NCBI RefSeq assembly: GCF_963678635.1
Contig: NW_026970819.1
Span: 1 to 43,875, forward strand
DNA length: 43,875 nucleotides
Direction of reading: 5' to 3'
Origin: Symsagittifera roscoffensis
Taxonomy: Eukaryota; Xenacoelomorpha; Acoela; Convolutidae
This document shows, piece by piece, positions 12,128 to 24,504 of the stretch (position 1 is the first letter of the stretch; each line of letters starts with the position of its first letter). The notes under the pieces were generated by a model. The model made no database searches and had not been told where the DNA came from. It worked only from the letters and a program-made list of their open reading frames with translations. The position numbers and the translations under genes are program-made.

Positions 12128-14620
12128 TAGGACTGCCTCAAAAAAAGTATGAGCCCGGTTGTTTCTTTTCCACCGGCTTGATTTTCAGCAGGCCTACGAG
12201 GTGTCGGAAAAATGACTTGAAACTGGAAAAACGTAGAATTACTACATTGGACTTGAAAATCATTCACGAGGTTTTATCTGATTGCAAAAAAAATTATCCC
12301 AAAAATTCTGATCGCCAAAAATATTCTCCAGCTGCAAGTTCTTTGTTGTTCATTTCTGGTTAAAAAAAAAGATACGAACCATGACGCTGCCATCAAATTT
12401 AGACAATATAGAGGTCTCATTGGCATAGAATATTCTTCATTGGACAACAAATAATTGGCTTTTGCAAAAACTTACGAAATCATGCAATTTTATTTGATCC
12501 CGCGGAAAATGTCTACGAAGCACATAAAACTAGTCCAACCTTCTCTAACACGCTGCACTGAAAGTGTAAGAACAGCCTGATTGATCGTTTGACTGGTAAA
12601 CTTTTCTGCTTATTTGTCACATTATCGTTTCTGTTCATTTGGCACATTGACACAAAGCCAAGTTTTCATCAGTTGTTAGAATATTGAATGGAAGATCAGT
12701 CGTGCTATGTTTTGAAGGTCTTCGCTGTAGGTAAAACAAATTTAAAGATAAAAAATGGGCCGTTTTTTTTTATTGTAGAAGGATTTTTTTTTCTACCTCC
12801 AGTCAATTTCAATCTTTTATATAACTAGAGCAAAAGCTTACAACTGGTTGAAAATTACTGGCATGGATCTACTGTGAAAACGGTAATTAATTAATTTTGC
12901 CCCTGAATCAAACTAATCAAAATTTTGGTTTGAGAAATACTAACGTAGAGTTTTCCGATAAAAAATAAAAGCAAGGTGCAAGGTACTTGGACAAAAAGTA
13001 GAGATCCTTGAAAATTTGAGTTGCACGAGAATTCAGGTTTTTAATTTCAACACTTAGCCAATTTGCTAAAATTGTTTACCTCCGTTTTTTTAGCAAACAC
13101 GGTGCCCTGAAAAAAAAGCTGCGTCTTCAGAGAGAGACATATAAATATCATAGACGAAAACAAAGAAAAAACGAAATGAATGCCGCGGTCGAAATGAATG
13201 CCACGGGCAGGGAAAGAACAAATCAAGCTATCTGAAGAAGAATTGACTACTTTGTGTTGGTTTTTCCTGATGGTTGACCAGTTCATCTATTTTCGAAGAT
13301 TCAAGCATATTAGAAATAAAAGCTGGCAAAGGAAGAGTTTAGCTTCTCAAGCTAGTCTTAAAACCCAAAGTCAACAAGGAGTTCAAATGGAACTTAGCTA
13401 ATCTGGCTCAACTGAAGAAATACAGAGCTTACTTGGAAAATTTTATCATGCAAAACTGAAAATGTCTCACCTGACTATCAAATGGAAATGTATGACAATG
13501 ATTATGATATTTTCAAAAGCTACAAGTTATGCTCGAACCGAGTTTTTGCGCTATTCATAAGGACAGATAGAAAATGAAATATGCTCTTTACACAGTACGA
13601 AACGGTTGACATAGATAGATAAACAGAGAGAAAAAGAGGAAAATTAAAACGAAAACCTGGAACAGCAATTGGTGAACCTGATGCAACTGTAGAAGCCAAT
13701 TTGGTTTATAATCAGGGTAACACCGAACAAAATTCCTTGAAATTTTGTTTTGATGCTGCTGTTCCTTGATCAGAAATGGGTTTAAATGTTTCATGTGATT
13801 TTAGCCTTAATTGTACTAATTTTGTGTTCTAGAAACACTCTTTGACGCAACTTAAAGGATATGAAACTTTAACTTGGTTTTGAAAAATGTCTAGTTGATT
13901 TGGGTGCAAATTACCAAGCCCAACGAAGTTGATAAAATTTATCATATATCGCAAGATTTTTTGGGGCATTTGTATGAATTTCATGGTTCGGAATCACTGA
14001 AACAGTTTTCAAACCTTTGGAAGGAAAAACCCATTTTCTCAAAATTGGAAGAACATTTTTTTACAAAGATATTTGACCTACAATTCGACAAAAGCTTAAC
14101 GCTCACAGTTTTCCAACAAGTTTTGTTAAATTTCTTGAATTTGATTTTTTGAGAAACCTTTAAATTATTCTACTGGTGTTTGATGACACATGCGAAGAAA
14201 ATTCTAATGATACAAAATCGTTACTATCATCGGCAGGAAGACACAAGAGTCAGGATGTGATCGATATTTAACCTAATTAATTCAACAAAACCGATGGTTA
14301 CGAACTATTGATCTGAACGTTTTTATTCAAATCACCCTGTAATATTCAGCAATTTGATCATCTCGCAGGACGTTTTTTTTGTTTTTTTCTTTAAAAATTT
14401 AGAAGAACTGGCGACAAGAGACATCTTCAGACACCTCTTAACATTGAATTGTCGGAGATATTTTTGAAACATAATCCCTGGGGCATATCAGTTCTGTAAT
14501 TATCAATATATAAGGCACATGTGACAAATGAACCAATGCTTATCTAACCATTGCTACCTATGAAACCTGATTCATTTTCTTTTTTGATTTTGACGCTTTG
14601 ATGATTAGAAAGGTATGAAC
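12128..14620 (+). pseudogene. Unit 4 (~2.48 kb class), decayed
   Basis: This is an older-class copy, diverged from units 1 and 2. Open pieces are 12178-12363 (61 codons, YPKNSDRQKY type), 13198-13401 (segment F) and 13895-14152 (85 codons). A splice-like tract CTTTACACAG is at ~13585-13595. It is followed by a basic stretch (ERKRGKLKRKPG after one stop) and VYNQGNTEQNS. The ATPase remnant keeps the region where unit 15 has Walker A, but here it is degraded (FV-stop-ISWFGITET). Walker B VFDDTCEE is intact at 14176-14199. The tail ends at the TAA at 14545-14547. A short direct duplication of GAAATGAATGCC lies near 13171-13208. Confidence 0.85.
13895..14152 (+). pseudogene. ATPase N-terminal remnant of unit 4 (85 open codons)
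   Basis: This frame covers the part of the ATPase between the splice-like tract and Walker B. It is open but appears to be the wrong frame over part of its length, because the neighbouring frame carries the GITET text that aligns with the Walker A zone of units 5 and 15. It includes KIFDLQFDKSLTLTVFQQ, a segment that recurs in nearly every unit just upstream of the FDD motif. Two overlapping partial frames are the mark of a frameshifted pseudogene. Confidence 0.55.
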
Positions 14621-15679
14621 TCTGTGAAAAGTATGAGCAGGGTTACTTTTTTTTCCACCGACTTGAAATTCAGCAGGCCTACGAGGTGTTGGAAAAAAGG
14701 AATTGAGACAGGAAAACGTAGATTCACTACACGACTTGGAAATCATTCACGTGATTTACTTGACTGCGAAAAATTCTATCCCAAAAAATCTGATTGCCAA
14801 AAAACTCTCCAGCTGCAAATTCTTTGTTGTTCATTTCTGGTGAAAAGATAAAAACTATGACAATGCCTTCAAATTTTGACGATATAGAGGTCTGATTGGC
14901 ATAGACCATTCTTCATTGGACAAACACTTGACATTTTCAAAACTTTACGTGTTCGTGCTAATTTATTTCATACAGCGGGATATTACTACGAAGCACATAA
15001 CACTGGTCCGATATTCTTTTATACGCTGCTCTGTACGTTTAACAACAGCTTGATTGATCATTTGACTGGTAAGATTTTCTGTTTTTTGTCAAATTGACAA
15101 AACCAAGTATTTATCAATTGTTAAAAAAGTTGAATGGAAGATCAGTCGTGCTATGTATTTAAGGTCTTCGCCGTAAAAAAATCACTGCAATGCTAAAGAG
15201 TTGACTCTTGCATTTTTTGCAATTTAAATTTTCACTACCTTCTTTTTTTCTACCTCCAGTCAATTTCAATCACTACCTAAAACTGAACCAAATGCTGACA
15301 ACTGGTTGAAAAATTACTGGTATGGAATTTACTGTGAGAACAGTGCCTATTTAAACTTGCCCCAATTCAAATTCTTCAAAATTTTGTTTTGATGAATCCT
15401 TACGCAGAATTTTACGATAAAAGAGAGAAAAATTAATTTTTTGCAAAGTAATTGGATAAAAAAATGAGGAAACTTGATGAATTGGGTTGTACGAGAATTC
15501 AAATTTTTCATTCCAAAAATTACCCAAGTTGCAATATATTTTTACTTGATTACAACTCCGGCAATCACTGAAAAAAACAGGTTGGATTATGAATGGCTGA
15601 AAAATGAGCAACAGTCGTCAGAAACTAACAAAAATGGAGATAAACCTTTCACCGATTTCAGAGTAATGTGCTTGAATGT

Positions 15680-15808
<129 letters not shown>

Positions 15809-16144
15809 GAGGGACATGTAAGTATCATTGACAGGAATATAACAAAAGGAATGCCGCTTTCAAGAGCGGCAGCGGAAAGAACAAATCATACTACCTGAAG
15901 AAGAGTTGACTACTTTGAGATGGTTTTTCTCGATTGTTGACCAGTTCATCTTTTTTCAAAGATTCAAGCATTATTGACATGAAAGCCAGCAAAGGAGAGT
16001 CTTGACATCTCAAGCTAGTCTTAGTACCCTGACTTAGCTGGAGAAACAAAGGGCTTACTAAATAATTTATGCTGTTTATAAGCATAAAAGCAAAATAAAA
16101 ATTGCTTTCTTCCACAGTACGAAATTTGACATAGATAGATAAAC

Positions 16145-16169
16145 AGAGAGAGAGAGAGAGAGAGAGAGG
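16145..16169 (+). repeat. Short GA microsatellite
   Basis: This ~25-bp AG tract expanded from the ACAGAGAGAAAAAG found at the same place in unit 4 (~13623). It is duplicated at 16859-16883. Confidence 0.9.
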
Positions 16170-16435
16170 AAAAATCAAAAAGAAAAGCTGAAAGTCTCAA
16201 ACAGCAATTGATGAACCTGATGGGACTGTACTATAATAATTATGATAAAATTAACGATAAAAGTAACACCAAACAAAAATCCTGGAATTTTTGTTTTGAT
16301 GCTACTGTTCCTATGGCAATCACTGAAAAAAAACAAGTTGGATTATGAATGGCTGAAAAATGAGCAACAGTCAAAAACTAACAAAAATGGAGATAAACCT
16401 TTCACCGATTTCAGAGTAATGTGCTTGAATGTCTT

Positions 16436-16440
16436 GAGAG

Positions 16441-16494
<54 letters not shown>

Positions 16495-16520
16495 ATGAGA
16501 GAAAGAGAGAAAGAGAGAGA
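16436..16520 (+). repeat. GA microsatellite, ~85 bp
   Basis: This is the counterpart of 15683-15808 in the second copy of the 755-bp duplication. It differs in length and interruption pattern, which suggests slippage after the duplication. Confidence 0.92.
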
Positions 16521-16858
16521 GTGAGGGACATATAAGTATCCTTGACAGGAATATAACAAAAGGAATGCCGCTTTCAAGAGCGGCAGCGGAAAGAACAAAT
16601 CATACTACCTGAAGAAGAGTTGACTACTTTGAGATGGTTTTTCTCGATTGTTGACCAGTTCATCTTTTTTCAAAGATTCAAGCATTATTGACATGAAATC
16701 CAGCAAAGGAGAGTCTTAACATCTCAAGCTAGTCTTAGTACCCTGACTTAGCTGGAGAAACAAAGAGCTTACTAAATAATTTATGCTGTTTATAAGCATA
16801 AAAGCAAAATAAAAATTGCTTTCTTCCACAGTACGAAATTTGACATAGATAGATAAAC

Positions 16859-16883
16859 AGAGAGAGAGAGAGAGAGAGAGAGG
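16859..16883 (+). repeat. Short GA microsatellite (duplicate)
   Basis: This is the duplicate of the tract at 16145-16169. Confidence 0.9.
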
Positions 16884-17231
16884 AAAAATCAAAAAGAAAA
16901 GCTGAATGTCTCAAACAGCAATTGATGAACCTGATGGGACTGTACTATAATAATTATGATAAAATTAACGATAAAAGTAACACCAAACAAAAATCCTGGA
17001 ATTTTTGTTTTGATGCTACTGTTCCTATATCAGAAGTGGTTTTATGTTTCAAGTGAATTTAGTTGTAATTTTAATTAATTTTTGTTCCAGAAATTTTATT
17101 TGACGCAACTAAGCTGAATAGAAACTTTAACATGGTTTTGAATTTTGTCTGGTTGATTTGAGTGCATACTATCGACCCAATGATATTGACGAAAATTATC
17201 GTACATCGCAAGACTTTTTATGGCTTTTGTA

Positions 17232-17261
17232 GGACCTTCGGGGTCCGTTATCACAGAAACA
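17232..17261 (+). other. Walker-A-like remnant (unit 5)
   Basis: The codons read GPSGSVITET. The aligned place in unit 15 (34168-34200) reads GPWGPGITKTI. Both lie about 55-70 codons upstream of the FDD Walker B motif, which is the usual spacing in A32-like/HerA-type packaging ATPases. The expected GxGKT is disrupted, so it could not bind nucleotide as it stands. Confidence 0.55.
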
Positions 17262-17427
17262 ATTCCAAACTCTAAAAAGGGAAAACCTTGAATCTCAAAA
17301 TTGAAAGAGTCTTTAGGTTTTACAAAAGTCTTTGACCTACAAAGCGAGAAAGTTTTTTGGATTTGATTGTTTGAGAAAATTGAAACTCCTCTACTGGCGT
17401 TTGATGACACATGCGAAGAAAATTATA

Positions 17428-19014
17428 TGGAAAAAGAAACACGGAACTGAAACTGAAAAAACAGAGTTACTACACTGGACTTGGAAATCAATCACAATTT
17501 TTATCTGACTATGAAAGAAACCTATCCCAAAAATTCTGACCGCCGAAATTATTTTATAGCTGCATGTTCTTTGTGGTTCATTTCTGGTGAAAAGGTAAGA
17601 ACTATGACGCTTGCATCGCATTTAGACAATATAGAGGTCTGATAGAAATTTTTTTACCAGACCTCTATATCGTTTTTGAAAAAAACTTACGTATTCATGC
17701 AACATTATATGATGTCGCGGGAAATGTCTACAAAGCACATAACACTGGTCCTTTTTCTGCTATACGCTGCTATGAAAGTGTGAAAACAGCCTGATTGATA
17801 ACTTGAGTGGGAAACCTCTCTGTTTTTTTTTCTTAAAAAGACAAAACCAAGATTTATCTAATGTAAGAATATTGAATAGAAGATAAGTCGTACTAAGAAA
17901 AATCAGAATACGAATAAACGGGCCATTGCATTTTTTTGATTTTTGTATAGTGACTACATAATTTTTCCACCTCCAGTCAATTTCAATCACTTCCTAAAAC
18001 TGAACAAAAGCTTACAAATGGTTGAAAAATTACTGGCATGGAATTTACTGTGAAAACGGTGAATATTTAAACTGGCAGAGTTTAGTGAAAATATCGAGCA
18101 AAAACTGAAAAAGTTTCACCTGACTATGAGTTGGTTATGTGTGTCAATGATTATGATAACTTTAGTAGTTACAGTGTATGTTCGATTCGAGTTTTTGTAT
18201 TGTTCATAAGCACAAAAACTAAATAACAATTGTTTTCTTCCACAGTACGATATGGTTGACGTGGATAGATAACCAGAGAGGAAAAGAGGAAAAATCGAAT
18301 TGAAAACCTGATTTTCTGAAACAGCTTATAATGAGCTTGATGCGAGTGTGGAAGAGTCTTTTTTTACAACGGTATTTGACCTACAACCCGCGAAAAGTTT
18401 AACGCTCACAGTAACCCAACAGACTTCGTAAAGTTTCTTGGATTTGATTGTTTGAGAAACCTGGAAATTATTCTACTGGTATTTGATGACACATGCGAAG
18501 AGGTTTTTAGGAATACAAAACTGTTAGTAGCATTGAAAGAAAGTCATAAGGATCAAGATGTTTTTGATGTTAAACCTATCTAATTCCAACAAAGCCGATG
18601 GTCACGAACTATTGATTTGAACGTTTTTTATTCAAATCACCCTGTGATATTCAGCATCATGGTCATCTCGGAAGACAATTTTTCTCAAAATTTTCTCGCA
18701 AAAACTTTTCTATTCTAGCAGCTAAAGACACCTTCAGACACCTCCTAACATTGCATTGTTGGAGACAGTATTGAAACATAATTCCTGGCGCACGTCAGTT
18801 TTCTATTTAAAAATATATAAGGCACAGGTGACACACGTCCTAAATGAACCAATGCTGATCTAACCATTGCATTTTAAAAATCTGGTTCAATTAATTTTTC
18901 GATATTCTCACTATGATAACGAGAAAGCAATGTAGTGAAAAATCGAAGTTTTTAAAAAATTTTCATAAATTAATATTCCACCAGTAGCCTATGTAAAGAT
19001 CCATCACCGAGATA
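17428..19014 (+). pseudogene. Unit 6 (first ~1.65 kb class), decayed
   Basis: This begins inside the first coding-like segment, fused to the Walker B of unit 5. It shows the younger-class signatures. A stem-loop lies at ~17628-17672. There is a direct jump from GTGACTATTTAAAC-type text to GGCAGAGTTTAGTG (~18055-18085), which omits segments E and F. The splice-like tract is at ~18233-18245. The Walker B LLVFDDTCEEVF is at ~18473-18505, and DVKPI followed by a stop is at ~18565-18582. SRTIDLN follows, and the tail ends at 18861-18863. Confidence 0.85.
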
Positions 19015-20685
19015 TAGAACTGCGTAAAAAGTATCTGCAAGGTAACTTTCTTCTCCGCAGACATGAAATTCAGCAGATCTTAGATTTGTTAGAAAAAAAA
19101 CACGGAACTGAAACTGAAAAAACAGAGTTACTACACTGGACTTGGAAATCAATCACAATTTTTATCTGACTATGAAAGATACCTATCCCAAACATTCTGA
19201 CCGCCGAAATTATTTTATAGCTGCATGTTTTTTGTGGTTCATTTCTGGTGAAAAGGTAAGAACTATGACGCTGACATCGCATTTAGACAATATAGAGGTC
19301 TGATAGAAATTTTTTTACCAGACCTCTATATCGTTTTTGAAAAAAACTTACGTATTCATGCAACATTATATGATGTCGCGGGAAATGTCTACAAAGCACA
19401 TAACACTGGTCTTTTTTTCTGCTATACGCTGCTATGAAAGTGTGAAAACAGCCTGATTGATCACTTGAGTGGTAAACTTTTCTGTTTTTTTTTCTTTAAT
19501 AGGTAAAACCAAGATTTATCTAATGTAAGAATATTGAATGGAAGATAAGTCGTACTAAGAAAAATCAGAATACGAATAAACGGGCCATTGCTTTTTTTTG
19601 ATTTTTGTATAGTGACTACATAATTTTTCTACCTCCAGTCAATTTCAATCACTTCCTAAAACTGAACAAAAGCTTACAAATGGTTGAAAAATTACTGGCA
19701 TGGAATTTACTGTGAAAACGGTGACTATTTACTGTGAAAACGGTGGCAGAGTTTAGTGAAAATATCGAGCAAAAACTGAAAAAGTTTCACCTGACTATGA
19801 GTTGGTTATGTGTGTCAATGATTATGATAACTTTAGTAGTTACAGTGTATGTTCGATTCGAGTTTTTGTTTTGTTCATAAGCACAAAAACTAAATAACAA
19901 TTGTTTTCTTCCACAGTACGAAATGGTTGACGTGGATAGATAACCAGAGAGGAAAAGAGGAAAAATCGAATTGAAAACCTGGTTTTCTGAAACAGCTTAT
20001 AATGAGCTTGATGCGAGTGTGGAAGAGTCTTTTTTTACAACGGTATTTGACCTACAACCCGCGAAAAGTTTAAAGCTCACAGTAACCCAACAGACTTCTT
20101 AAAATTTCTTGGATTTGATTGTTTGAGAAACCTGGAAATTATTCTACTGGTATTTGATGACACATGCAAAGAGGTTTTTAAGAATATAAAACTGTTAGTA
20201 GCATCGAAAGAAAGTCATAAGGATCAAGATGTTTTTGATGTTAAACCTATCTAATTCCAACAAAGCCGATGGTCACGAACTATTGATTTGAACGTTTTTT
20301 ATTCAAATCACCCTGTGATATTCAGCATCATGGTCATCCCGGAAGACAATTTTTCTCAAAATTTTCTCGCAAAAATTTTTATATTCTAGCAGCAAAAGAC
20401 ACCTTCAGACACCTCCTAACATTGCATTGTTGGAGACAGTATTGAAACATAATTCCTGGCGCACGTCAGTTTTCTATTTAACAAAATATAAGGCACAGGT
20501 GACACACGTCCTAAATGAACCAATGCTGATCTAACCATTGCATTTTAAAAATCTGGTTCAATTACTTTTTCGATATTCTCACTATGATAACGAGAAAGCA
20601 ATGTAGTGAAAAATCGCAGTTTTTAAAAAATTTTCATATATTAATATTCCACCAGTAGACTATGTAAAGATCCATCACCGAGATA
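19015..20685 (+). pseudogene. Unit 7 (~1.65 kb class), decayed
   Basis: This has the same architecture as unit 6. The stem-loop is at ~19286-19336. A small direct duplication of TTTACTGTGAAAACGGTG lies near 19710-19745. Walker-B-like LLVFDDTCKEVF is at ~20145-20178 and the tail stop is at 20532-20534. The same in-frame stop after DVKPI occurs as in the other young units, so it was inherited and did not arise independently. Confidence 0.85.
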
Positions 20686-21211
20686 TAAAACTGCGTAAAA
20701 AGTATCTGCAAGGTAACTTTCTTCTCCGCAGACTTGAAGTTCAGCAGACCTTTGATTTGTTAGAAAAAAAACACGGAACTGAAACTGAAAAAACAGAGTT
20801 ACTACACTGGACTTGGAAACCAATCATAACTTTTATCTGACTATGAAAATAACCTATCCCAAAAATTCTGACCGCCGAAATTATTTTATAGCTGCATGTT
20901 ATTTTTATATTCTAGCAGCAAAAGACACCTTCAGACACCTCCTAACATTGCATTGTTGGAGACAGTAGTGAAACATAATTCCTGGCGCACGTCAGTTTTC
21001 TATTTAACAATATATAAGGCACAGGTGACACACGTCCTAAATGAACCAATGCTGATCTAACCATTGCATTTCAAAAATCTGGTTCAATTACTTTTTCGAT
21101 ATTCTCACTATGATAACGAGAAAGCAATGTAGTGAAAACTCGCAGTTTTTAAAAAAATTTCATAAATTAATATTCCACCAGTAGCCTATGTAAAGATCCA
21201 TCACCGAGATA
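20686..21211 (+). pseudogene. Unit 8, internally deleted (526 bp)
   Basis: After the first coding-like segment (TAGCTGCATGTT, ~20899) the sequence jumps to ATTTTTATATTCTAGCAGC, removing ~1.14 kb including the stem-loop, the central segments and Walker B. Only the ATPase C-terminal tail remains, with its stop at 21058-21060. The endpoints differ from those in unit 3. Confidence 0.88.
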
Positions 21212-22876
21212 TAGAACTGCGTAAAAAGTATATGCAAGGTAACTTTCTTCTCCGTAGACTTGAAATTCAGCAGATCTTTGATTTGTTAGAAAAAAAACAC
21301 GGAACTGAAACTGAAAAAAAACAGAGTTACTACACTGGACTTGGAAATCAATCACAATTTTTATCTGACTATGAAAGAAACCTATCCCAAAAATTCTGAC
21401 CGCCGAAATTATTTTATAGCTGCATGTTCTTTGTGGTTCATTTCTGGTGAAAAGGTAAGAACTATGACGCTGACATCGAAATTAGACGATATAGAGGTCT
21501 GATAAAAACATTTTTACCAGACCTCTATATCGTTTTTGAAAAAAACTTACGAATTCATGCAACATTATATGATGTCGCGGGAAATGACTACAAAGCACAT
21601 AACACTGGTCCTTTTTCTGCTATACGCTGCTATGAAAGTGTGAAAACAGCCTGATTGATCACTTGAGTGGTAAACTTTTCTATTTTTTTTTCTCAAACAG
21701 ACAAAACCAAGATTTGTCTAATGTAAGAATATTGAATGGAAGACAAGTCGTACTAAGAAAAATCAGAATACGAATAAACGGGCCATTGCATTTTTTTGAT
21801 TTTTGTATTGTGACTACATAATTTTTCTACCTCCAGTCAATTTCAATCACTTCCTAAAACTGAACAAAAGCTTACAAATGGTTGAAAAATTACTGGCATG
21901 GAGTTTACTGTGAAAACGATGACTATTTAAACTGGCAGAGTTTAGTGAAAACATCGAGCAAAAACTGAAAAAGTTTCACCTGACTATGAGTTGGTTATGT
22001 GTGTCAATGATTATGATAACTTTAGTAGTTACAGTGTATGTTCGATTCGAGTTTTTGTATTGTTCATAAGCACAAAAACTAAATAACAATTGTTTTCTTC
22101 CACAGTACGAAATGGTTGACGTGGATAGATAACCAGAGAGGAAAAGAGGAAAAATCGAATTGAAAACCTGATTTTCTGAAACAGCTTATAATGAGCTTGA
22201 TGCGAGTGTGGAAGAGTCTTTTTTTTTACAACGGTATTTGACCTACAACCCGCGAAAAGTTTAACGCTTACAGTAACCCAACAGACTTCGTAAAGTTTCT
22301 CGGATTTGATTGTTTGAGAAACCTGGAAATTATTCTACTGGTATTTGATGACCCATGCAAAGAGGTTTTTAAGAATACAAAACTGTTAGTAGCATCGAAA
22401 GAAAGTCATAAGGATCAAGATGTTTTTGATGTTAAACCTATCTAATTCCAACAAAGCCGATGGTCACGAACTATTGATTTGAACGTTTTTTATTCAGATC
22501 ACCCTGTGATATTCAGCATCATGGTAATCTCGGAAGACAATTTTTCTCAAAATTTTTTCGCAAAAATTTTTATATTCTAGCAGCAAAAGACACCTTCAGA
22601 CACCTCCTAACATTGCATTGTTGGAGACAGTATTGAAACATAATTCCTGGCGCACGTCAGTTTTCTATTTAACAATATATAGGGCACAGGTGACACACGT
22701 CCTAAATGAACCAATGCTGATCTAACCATTGCATTATAAAAATCTGGTTCAATTACTTTTTCGATATTCTCACTATGATAACGAGAAAACAATGTAGTGA
22801 AAAATCGCAGTTTTTAAAAAATTTTCTTAAATTAATATTCCACCAGTAGTCTATGTAAAGATCCATCACCGAGATA
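21212..22876 (+). pseudogene. Unit 9 (~1.65 kb class), decayed
   Basis: The perfect 16-bp-arm stem-loop is at 21486-21533. Walker B reads VFDDPCKE at ~22341-22361, with proline and lysine replacing conserved positions. The tail stop is at 22722-22724. Confidence 0.85.
21486..21533 (+). repeat. Young-class stem-loop (16-bp arms), type copy
   Basis: The arms ACGATATAGAGGTCTG and CAGACCTCTATATCGT are perfect complements around a 16-nt A/T-rich loop. Counterparts lie at ~17628-17672, ~19286-19336, 23115-23162, 24777-24825, 26440-26487, 28099-28146, 29066-29113 (inverted unit) and 30914-30961. Older units carry only the left arm (GATATAGAGGTCTGATTGGCATAG), so the right arm is an inverted copy of the left that replaced downstream coding-like sequence. 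It changes what follows RYRGLI in the frame. No regulatory function is shown. Confidence 0.9.
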
Positions 22877-24504
22877 TAGAACTGCGTAAAAAGTGTCTGC
22901 AAGGTAACTTTCTTCTCCGCAGACTTGAAATTCAGCAGATCTTTGATTTGTTCGAAAAAAAAACACGGAACTGAAACTGAAAAAACAGAGTTACTACACT
23001 GGACTTGGAAATCAATCACAATTTTTATCTGACTATGAAAAAAACCTATCCCAAAAACTCAGACCGTCGAAATTATTTTACAGGTATGAACTATGACGCT
23101 GACATCGAATTTAGACGATATAGAGGTCTGATAAAAAAAATTTTACCAGACCTCTATACCGTTTTTGAAAAAAACTTACGACTTGATGCAACATTATATG
23201 ATGTCGCGGGAAATGTCTACAAAGCACATAACACTGGTCCTTTTTCTGCTATACGCTGCTATGAAAGTTTGAAAACAGCCTGATTGATCACTTGAGTGGA
23301 AAGCCTTTCTGTTTTTTTTTTCTTAAATAGACAAAACCAAGATTTATCTAATGTAAGAATATTGAATGGAAGATAAGTCGTACTAAGAAAAATCAGAAAA
23401 CGAATAAACGGGCCATTGCATTTTTTTGATTTTTGTATAGTGACTACATAATTTTTCTACCTCCAGTCAATTTCAATCACTTCCTAAAACTCAACAAAAG
23501 CTTACAAATGGTTGAAAAATTACTGGCATGGAATTTACTGTGAAAACGGTGACTATTTAAACTGGCAGAGTTTAGTGAAAAAATCGAGCAAAAACTGAAA
23601 AAATTTCACCTGACTATGAGTTGGTTATGTGTGTCAATGATTATGATAACTTTAGTAGTTACAGTGTATGTTCGATTCGAGTTTTTGTTTTGTTCATAAG
23701 CACAAAAACTAAATAACCATTGTTTTCTTCCACATTACGAAATGGTTGACGTAGATAGATAACCAGAGAGGAAAAGAGGAAAAATCGAATTGAAAACCTG
23801 ATTTTCTAAAACAGCTTATAATGAGCTTGATGCGAGTGTGGAAGAGTCTTTTTTTACAACGGTATTTGACCTACAACCCGCGAAAAGTTTAAAGCTCACA
23901 GTAACCCAACAGACTTCGTAAAGTTTCTTGGATTTGATTGTTTGAGAAACCTGGAAATTATTCTTCTGGTATTTTATGACACATGCGAAGAGGTTTTTAA
24001 GAATAGAAAACTGTTAGTAGCATCGAATGAAAGTCATAAGGATCAAGATGTTTTTGATGTTAAACATATCTAATTCCAACAAAGCCGATGGTCACGAACT
24101 ATTGATTTGAACGTTTTTTATTCAAATCACCCTGTGATATTCAGCATCATGGTCATCTCGGAAGACAATTTTTCTCAAAATTTTTTCGCAAAAATTTTTA
24201 TATTCTAGCAGCAAAAGACACCTTCAGACACCTCCTAACCTTGCATTGTTGGAGACAGTATTGAAACATAATTCCTGGCGCACGTCAGTTTTCTATTTAA
24301 CAATATATAGGGCAAAGGTGACACACGTCCTAAGTGAACCAATGCTGATCTAACCATTGCATTATAAGAATCTGGTTCAATTACTTTTTCGATAATCTCA
24401 CTATGATAACGAGAAAGCAATGTAGTGAAAAATCGCAGTTTTTAAAAAATTTTCATATATTAATATTCCACCAGTAGCCTATGTAAAGATCCATCACCGA
24501 GATA
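22877..24504 (+). pseudogene. Unit 10 (~1.65 kb class), decayed
   Basis: A deletion of about 40 bp near 23083 removes the TGCATGTTCTTTGTGG segment. By chance this joins two segments into a 92-codon open frame (23005-23283) that reads through the stem-loop. Its first codon is TTG-like. Walker B is mutated to VFYDTCEE (~23968-23992). The tail stop is at 24351-24353. Confidence 0.85.
23005..23283 (+). pseudogene. Fused open frame of unit 10 (92 codons)
   Basis: This links the YPKNSDRRNY segment to NYDADIEFRRYRGLI and then to HATLYD/AGNVYKAHNTGP-type text, which are in separate frames in the other units. It shows that these segments probably belonged to one protein. The part after RYRGLI is templated by the inverted arm of the stem-loop and is not ancestral. 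A similar 103-codon fusion exists at 30771-31082. I do not recognise this protein. Neither fusion has an ATG start in context. Confidence 0.5.

Larger units (their letters stand above)
16315..17027 (+). repeat. 755-bp internal tandem duplication, copy 2
   Basis: This is the second copy of 15560-16314. The GA tract (16436-16520) is about 40 bp shorter than in copy 1. After CTACTGTTCCTAT the sequence continues with ATCAGAAGTGG, as in the other older units, so copy 2 keeps the ancestral right junction. Confidence 0.9.

Noticed and set aside
12178-12225. FSRPTRCRKN near the start of unit 4 as the Walker A motif
   Set aside because: It lies ~2 kb from Walker B with unrelated segments between, and lacks the glycines. 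The GPxGx remnants at 17232 and 34168 have the right spacing and context.
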